Shown here: in pieces, positions 58,528-64,000 of the stretch
Layout of the letters: each line of letters begins with the position of its first letter
Position numbering within the stretch: position 1 is the stretch's first letter
DNA from: Penelope pileata
Taxonomy: Eukaryota; Chordata; Aves; Galliformes; Cracidae
Direction of reading: 5' to 3'
DNA: 64,000 bases
Assembly (NCBI GenBank): GCA_013396635.1
Contig: WBMW01004836.1
Coordinates: 124,001-188,000, forward strand
The notes under the pieces: model-generated
The model's database searches: none
What the model saw: only the letters and a program-made list of their open reading frames with translations
What the model was told of the DNA's origin: nothing
Program-made: the position numbers and the translations under genes

Positions 58528-61500
58528 CAATAATGTATTCTGATGTTACTATGTTTCACTGAATGTGGTAGAGATAGTTCTGAAGCCTTTACTTTAGAAA
58601 AGTATGTTGTTAAGTGAAGGAACTCAATTGGCATTCTTTAAATGCTTGTAATTTTATAAAACTGTTCAGAATCTTGATGCTCTTCTTTTTGTACTTTAGT
58701 TTATTTTCCACCCCAGATAGTAAATTATGAAGCAAACATTTAAACCTTCCTGTTAAGTTTTGGAAAGAAGGATAGAATATATTGTATTATCTTGATGGTA
58801 TGCTACATAACTTATTACCCTAGGAACTTCCTATTCAACATAAGTGTGTTGCTTGGAAATCAATTTTCAGAGTTACTAATAGTTATACACTCAGCAAGGG
58901 AGTGAACAGAAATTTAGTTATGACAGAGTAAGTCCTTTTGTGTATGTAGTTCTGTAACATTAGCTTAAATTATTTGTGTCCACAGGCTCTCAAGAATACT
59001 TAAAAAGAAGGCAGAAATAATAGAAATGTTCTTTATAGATAGAATATTCTGATGCTCTGTCCAAGTCAGCAGCAGGAGGAGGATTAAATCACAACATATT
59101 AACATGAACATCTACTTATTTTGTAAGTGAGAGAAGGGATGAGTCTGGAAGAATAGTTTTTTTTTTTTTTTTCCTTCTTCTCTCAGCATAGTAGAACACT
59201 TGTGATGTTAAACTTGTAGAGATAAGTTGCAATTTAATGAGGAGGTTGCCAGGGCCATGGGAACATTGCATCAGTTTACATATATGTGTAGCGTGTGGAA
59301 AGAACTGGAATTGCACAACTTAATGAAGCCTTAAGAGAAATTATTACTTTTCCAATCTTGTAAAGAGTCCTCAAACCACTGAAGACAGATCTGGTTTTGT
59401 GTTGCTATAAATCAGAGCACAACAGAAACAGAGTATTGAGTGCACTTTGACTGAGCTACCTACAAAGCAGCATAGCTTTGGAGCCTGAGTGCTTGGGTCG
59501 TTTGTCATCCCTGGAATTAGCAGTTAGGCTTTATGTATCTAACAGATTCCTTAGCTCACATTTACCTTCATAAATCATTGCCCTTTGGCTGTTAGCACAA
59601 CTTAGAAATCCTATATATAATAGGGATGAACTACTGTTATAAAAGGAAATACAAGCATGGGAGTGAGCTGTAAATCTGTTAGTTTATGTAGCCAACTTCT
59701 GAAGTGAGTACTCTGCATTATGTTATGTGTTTGGGTTATGCTAGATCTTGGAAACATTTGAAAAATTGCAAATAATTCTAATGTGTAGTTACTACCTTGG
59801 ATCCACTGATCCAAATGTATTGTGGATATTACACCCAAACTGCTAAAAGTAGAAGGGAAGATTTGGATGTAGGTAGAAGGTATCTACAGCTATGCATCAG
59901 CGGTTTGGAAAGAAGAAACCAAAGTAGAAGCTAAGGAACGATTTTTGAATCATTTTGGAATTGTATGGCAAAATATACTGTGTGGAGGCAAGTATAGGAA
60001 GGGATCAGAAGGAATGCTATAAAGGGAAAAATGAAATGTGTTAGAAATTAGCATAACTGAGAATGTATCTGAGTAGGCATCTCAGTGTAATTTACTGCAG
60101 GAGAGACTTTTAGGATCTAGTTTTTGTGTGAATGTATTAATGACTAAAAACAGATAAATGCGCATCTAAATTTATTTTCAAGGGCAATCTCTGATAGCCT
60201 GTCTATCAAGCAATCAGGAAAAATAAAAGCAAATAAGATCACTCTGCTTTTAAAGTTTAATTTTACTAGGATTTTATTAGTATGTCTCAGCTTTGTGCAA
60301 GACAAGGACTAACTGGAAGCCCAAATGTTTACACATTGCAAGAAACATCCGGAAAAAGCTGATTGTAAGAGAATGTTATGACAGTATGCGTAATAAATTC
60401 TAACATAATTGGTAATTAAAAAATTAAGTTCAGTGTTGTGCAACCAAACTGAATTTTGTCTTTGTTCAATCCTAGATACTGCCTCTGGATCGTCTCTGAA
60501 ACAGACTCCACCTTGTTAGAGGTTGGTGACTTCTCTTTTTTTCTGTTCTCACATCCAATTTATTACCATGTTTAAGTAATGAAGTGAAAGTTAGAAGCTT
60601 CTTATTAACAAAAAATTAATCCCAGAGCAGTGAAAAATGTCATAAAATACGGTTAATTCAGAAATGTGTGCTGTAGTAATGTGCAAAAGCAGTGCTTCTG
60701 ATCTCAACATGATAAATTTTTAAGTGTTAGCTATATTGATATACAACATTTTGTCATTAGATGTGCATGCAAGGTGCTTTTATTCAAAGACTTCTCTGGT
60801 TTGAATCGGTATTTGGTATGTATGTCAGTTCATACTAGAAGGCTGGAGTAGTCTCTACTTCAGAAATGGGATCTGCCATGAAAGCCACACCAAATGAACT
60901 TTTTATATATATGCCATGGAAACACAGAACCTGATCTGTGCTTTTATTGACTATTCAGACATAACCTATGAGGCTCTACAAAATGTGTTTGAAAAATGTC
61001 AGGTGATACCTGCTGATCAAGTTTGAGCAGGATAAAGCCGTTCCTGACATCTCTTCCTGACATCTATGTATGTAACATGTTGCTTGGCAGTAGGAAGCCC
61101 AGAGTTCAGTGATGACTGTACTCACTGTGTGAAGGTAGGCTAACCCTGGGATACCTATAAATTCATGTTGCCCTGCAGTAGACAACATTATGTGTCTCTA
61201 ATGACGCTAGTCTTCTAAGATGGACAGTTGAAATAATGGTGGCAGCTGAGCTGGCATAGTGATTTCTAATCCAATCCAACCAGTCTGCAAATAGGAATGT
61301 GCTTAGATTTTCATTAGTGATGGGCAGGTAGTTTTCTTCCCCCTTTAGATCACTTAAAGATTGCATAAAGTTGATACAATATTCCTAAGACTATCATTCA
61401 AGTAAGAATATAAACAAGAGACATTTTAATACAATTTTGGAAACGGTTTTCAGTACATGCTTGAAGTGAAATGCACTTTCCTGTAGCAGGACAGGACCAG

Positions 61501-61779
61501 AGGAAGTTATGGCTCCTAATGGCAAATATTATTTCCTTGATTTAAAGTTACTTAGCACTGACAATTTTAATTTTGATATCTTTTACATTCTGTGGCATCA
61601 TTTATTTTCTGCTGCTAGACAAGGAGAACACCAGCTCAGAATTGTACTTTGGAGAATCCTGAAGGTACATATCTCCAACTGTAATCCTTTTGGGAGTCTG
61701 AAACCCTGGTGTCTTTGATATATTGACCGACATTTTTGTTGGACATTTGTATAGCACTGAAACCAGAGGATCTGTGCAA
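58528..61779. other. AT-rich stretch without a gene
   Basis: About 3.25 kb, apparently single-copy. A T-run (about T15, near 59157-59171) and short unrecognised frames only. An exon-like segment at about 60477-60520 was considered and rejected. Confidence 0.45.
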
Positions 61780-62550
61780 TTAAGTTCAACAAGACCAAGT
61801 GCCAGGTCCTGCACTTTGATCACAACAACCCCATGCAGTGCTACAGCCTTGAGGCAGAGTGGCTGGGAGACTGTGCTGAGGAAAAGGACCTGGGGCCATT
61901 GGTCCAAACTCCGCTGAACGTGAGACAGCCGTGTGCCCAGGTGGCCAAGAAGGCCAACAGCATCCTGGCCTGCATCAGAAATAGTGTAGCCAGCAGGAGC
62001 AGGGAGGTGATTGTCCCCCCGTACTCAGCTCTGGTGAGGCCGCATCTTGAGTACTGTGTTCACTTTTGGGCCCCTAACTACAAAAAAAATATTGAGGCCC
62101 TGGAGCGTGCCCAGAGAAGGGCAATGAAGCTGGTGAGGGGTCTGGAGCACAAGTCTTATGAAGAGTGGCTGAGGGAGCTGGGATTGTTCAGTCTGGAGAA
62201 GAGGAGGCTCAGGGGAGACCTTATTGCTCTCCACAACTGCCTGAAAGGAGATTGTGGTGAGGGGGGGGGTGGCCTCTTCTCCAGGGCAACTAGTGATAGG
62301 ACTAGAGGTAGTGGCCTCAAGTTGTACCAGGGGAGGTTCAGGGTGAATATTAGGAAAACCTTCTCTAAGAGTGGTCAGGCACTGGAACAGGCTTCCCAGG
62401 GAAGTGGCCAAGTCACTGTCCTTGAATGTGTTCAAGATATGTCTAGATGTGGTACTAAGGGACGTGATTTAGTGGGCAATATTGCTGGTAGGTGGATGGT
62501 TTGACTAGATGACCTTGGAGGTCTTTTCCAACCTTAATGATTCTACAGTT
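61780..62550 (+). mobile_element. CR1 LINE, about 770 bp, best-preserved copy in the window
   Basis: A forward CR1 copy starting at TAAGTTCAACAAGACCAAGT, which is inside ORF2 (block FN..KCQVLHF). It continues to the 3' UTR (GATGACCTTGGAGGTCTTTT, then CCAACCTTAATGATTCTAC near 62548). The tail repeat is only one partly degraded unit. Same 3' UTR type as the older reverse copy at 56.5 kb. The reading frame through most of the ORF2 fragment is open, but the copy lacks the endonuclease and the polymerase motifs and cannot move by itself. Confidence 0.96.
61833..62504 (+). pseudogene. CR1 ORF2 C-terminal fragment, 223 codons open
   Basis: The longest open frame in the window. In order it shows EKDLGPLVQTPLN, CAQVAKKANSILACIRNSVA, SREVIVPPYSALVRPHLEYC, VHFWAPNYKKNIEALERAQR, MKLVRGLEHKSYEEWLRELG, LFSLEKRRLRGDLIALHNCL, RTRG and then RFRVNIRKTFSKSG. 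These are the conserved blocks after the reverse-transcriptase core of CR1 ORF2. A run of eight or nine G at about 62260-62269 falls within GEGGGG. After about residue 180 the frame leaves the CR1 frame (no RHWNRLPREV block), so the last 40 residues are not native. The ATG at 61833 is simply inside the fragment and is not a natural start. It has no promoter or partner domains, so a product is not expected. Confidence 0.92.
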
Positions 62551-63149
62551 GTATGTACACAAATGACACTAATTCTTCTTATACATTACTTTTTCTGTAA
62601 AATGCCTCCTTGCGTTTCTATTTCACATATTGCTTCAATAAATATGATGAACAAATTCACGTAGATCACACATGACAAGCAGACTTTTATAGCAGTTCTG
62701 CCCTTGGCACTTAAAAGTGCATCTTATTCTGTCTTTGTTTCTGTGGGACGGGTGTTTGTGAGACACATCTTCCATTCCTAAAACCCATTTTCCATCTCAG
62801 ATGAAGCCTATCAGATCTCTCATGCATCTTCTCTGTTTGAGAAAGGTTTTACTCACCTTTGTTGCAATTTTGATCACATTCAATTGCTCCAGGTACATGT
62901 TGTCATACTTTCCTTACTGGTAACCCCATAAATTGGCATGGTACATGCTGTTATTCTCCTATTAAAGCACAATCATTCCCCTGCTTATTGTTCTGTACGA
63001 ATGAGCTTGTGATCCCAGGAGCAGCTGGGTACACTGGATGCTTTTTGTCTTCATTCAAAATGACCACCAGCTCCTGCTGTTTCTAATTTATAACTGCCAT
63101 CAGCAGAGATGAATATTGTTTTTATTCTTTGGCTGAAAAAGGAGAAAAC
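62551..63149. other. Unassigned spacer, no gene seen
   Basis: About 600 bp between the last CR1 and a GC-richer patch. No repeat or exon recognised. Confidence 0.45.
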
Positions 63150-63760
63150 TGAAGGATGAAAGTCCTTACGGAGGAGTGGGAGATGGAAATGGAGGATCCT
63201 GCAACTCAGTGCCGTGGTAGAGAGCATTACTTATGCTTCTGCAGGTTCAGGGCACTGGTGTGCAGGTTCCGCAGGTTGTGCTGTGGGCCTGGGCCGCTGC
63301 AGCAAGCCTGCAGGCCAGTGCAGTGTCGGGTGTGCAAGTCCCATCCAGTGCTTTTCCCCAGGGAAGAAAGCAGCTGGGAGTAAGCCACAGGTCTCCTGCA
63401 GGGCTTTCTGCCAAGTTTGCAGAGAAGGAACAGGCCACATGGTAAGCGTGTAGCTCAGATGGCCATTTTCCGACAGTGCCTGTCATGTAAGATGACAGAG
63501 AGGTTATGGGAAGGGCGGTGCAGTCGTAATGCGCCATCATGGCAGCCTGCCGTTTCTGCTGTGAGCTGATGGGATGAGACAGCCTCCTGTAGGACCTGCT
63601 AGGCGTTTGTGCAGGGCTCAGGCTGGAGAGAGGTGCAGTACCGTGCTGAGCCGCGGCAGCAGCTTGCTGTCTAGTCAGGCTTGCTGGCTGCTGCAGGCAG
63701 TGTGAGCTGCCCGACAGGCAGTTTGGCCGCGGGCTGATGTGGAGACATGACTCTGTGATG
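63150..63760. other. GC- and CpG-richer patch of unknown nature
   Basis: Compared with the rest of the window this 600-bp patch is clearly richer in G and C. Its right half (about 63460-63740) has roughly a dozen CpG, for example in GGGCGGTGCAGTCG, ATGCGCC, GAGCCGCGGC and GGCCGCGGGC. Several short frames cross it in different phases (such as 63156-63383, 63214-63453 and 63247-63540), which is expected from GC-rich DNA, and none resembles a known protein. It could be a small CpG islet, a regulatory element, or an unrecognised repeat. Confidence 0.4.
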
Positions 63761-64000
63761 TGACCAGGCAGGATGGTCTCATCTGTTCAAAGGGAAAGTT
63801 GAGAGGCAAGTCTATTGTTTGGTGGGTATTCAGCAGTAGTGGGGCCATGCTGTGTTTTCGTAATTGCTGCATCAGCTGTAGAATCTCAGCCAACAAAGCT
63901 TTTTGAAGGATGCTGTAAGCTAATGAAATATCCAGACATTCAAAGGGAATACTTTTCATATACCTGCATTTCTGTGGTGCACTATGATCTCTTTCTTTTA
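63761..64000. other. Unassigned end of window
   Basis: AT-richer sequence to the end of the window. No gene seen. Confidence 0.45.

Noticed and set aside
60470..60530. A short exon after TTCAATCCTAG, ending before GTTGGT
   Set aside because: The open part is only about a dozen codons before a stop, and no similarity or phase support is visible.
62025..62435. 136-codon minus-strand frame
   Set aside because: Antisense shadow of the forward CR1 ORF2 fragment at 61833-62504.
1..64000. CRISPR arrays, bacterial operons, or a compact novel gene system
   Set aside because: There are no regularly spaced repeats and no dense coding. The CR1 and LTR content shows a bird genome.

Overview
The window looks like avian nuclear DNA, most likely from a chicken-like (galliform) bird. 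It is AT-rich and has no dense coding. Its dispersed repeats are dominated by CR1 LINE retrotransposons. Most CR1 copies are truncated at the 5' end and end in the short ATTCTATG/ATTCTGTG-like 3' repeats typical of the family. There are also two endogenous-retrovirus-type LTRs of the kinds seen in bird genomes. Single N characters mark joins of a draft assembly. I found no host protein-coding exon, tRNA, rRNA or CRISPR array that I can defend. Either the window is intergenic or it lies inside long introns. Every protein-like reading frame I recognise is the C-terminal part, or in one case the reverse-transcriptase core, of CR1 ORF2. All of these look non-functional.

Layout. 0.34-1.12 kb: long CR1 on the minus strand with a frameshifted ORF2 end. 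1.1-16 kb: mostly single-copy AT-rich DNA with two short CR1 tails (7.95 kb minus, 12.1 kb plus), an internal CR1 reverse-transcriptase fragment (12.86-13.13 kb minus) and an AT-only low-complexity block (13.43-13.60 kb). 16.1-17.5 kb: a CR1 tail plus two perfect duplications whose ends coincide with three single-N joins, best read as two draft contigs placed in swapped order. 19.3-20.1 kb: an old LTR on the minus strand carrying a TA-rich microsatellite. 24.6 kb: CR1, minus. 32.0-34.0 kb: two CR1 tails in inverted orientation whose 3' flanking DNA is also shared, giving an inverted repeat about 1.7 kb apart. 44.3 kb: CR1, plus. 52.6-53.1 kb: a solo LTR with a perfect 5-bp target-site duplication. 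56.5-58.5 kb: two long CR1 copies in opposite orientation around a pyrimidine-rich minisatellite. 61.8-62.55 kb: the best-preserved CR1, with a 223-codon open stretch. 63.15-63.76 kb: a locally GC- and CpG-richer patch of unknown nature.

No genes in the window work together as a pathway, and I see no new biological system. The strongest observations concern genome structure: the contig misordering at 16.1-17.5 kb, the inverted repeat of CR1 tail plus flank at 32.0/33.9 kb, and the solo LTR with its target-site duplication.
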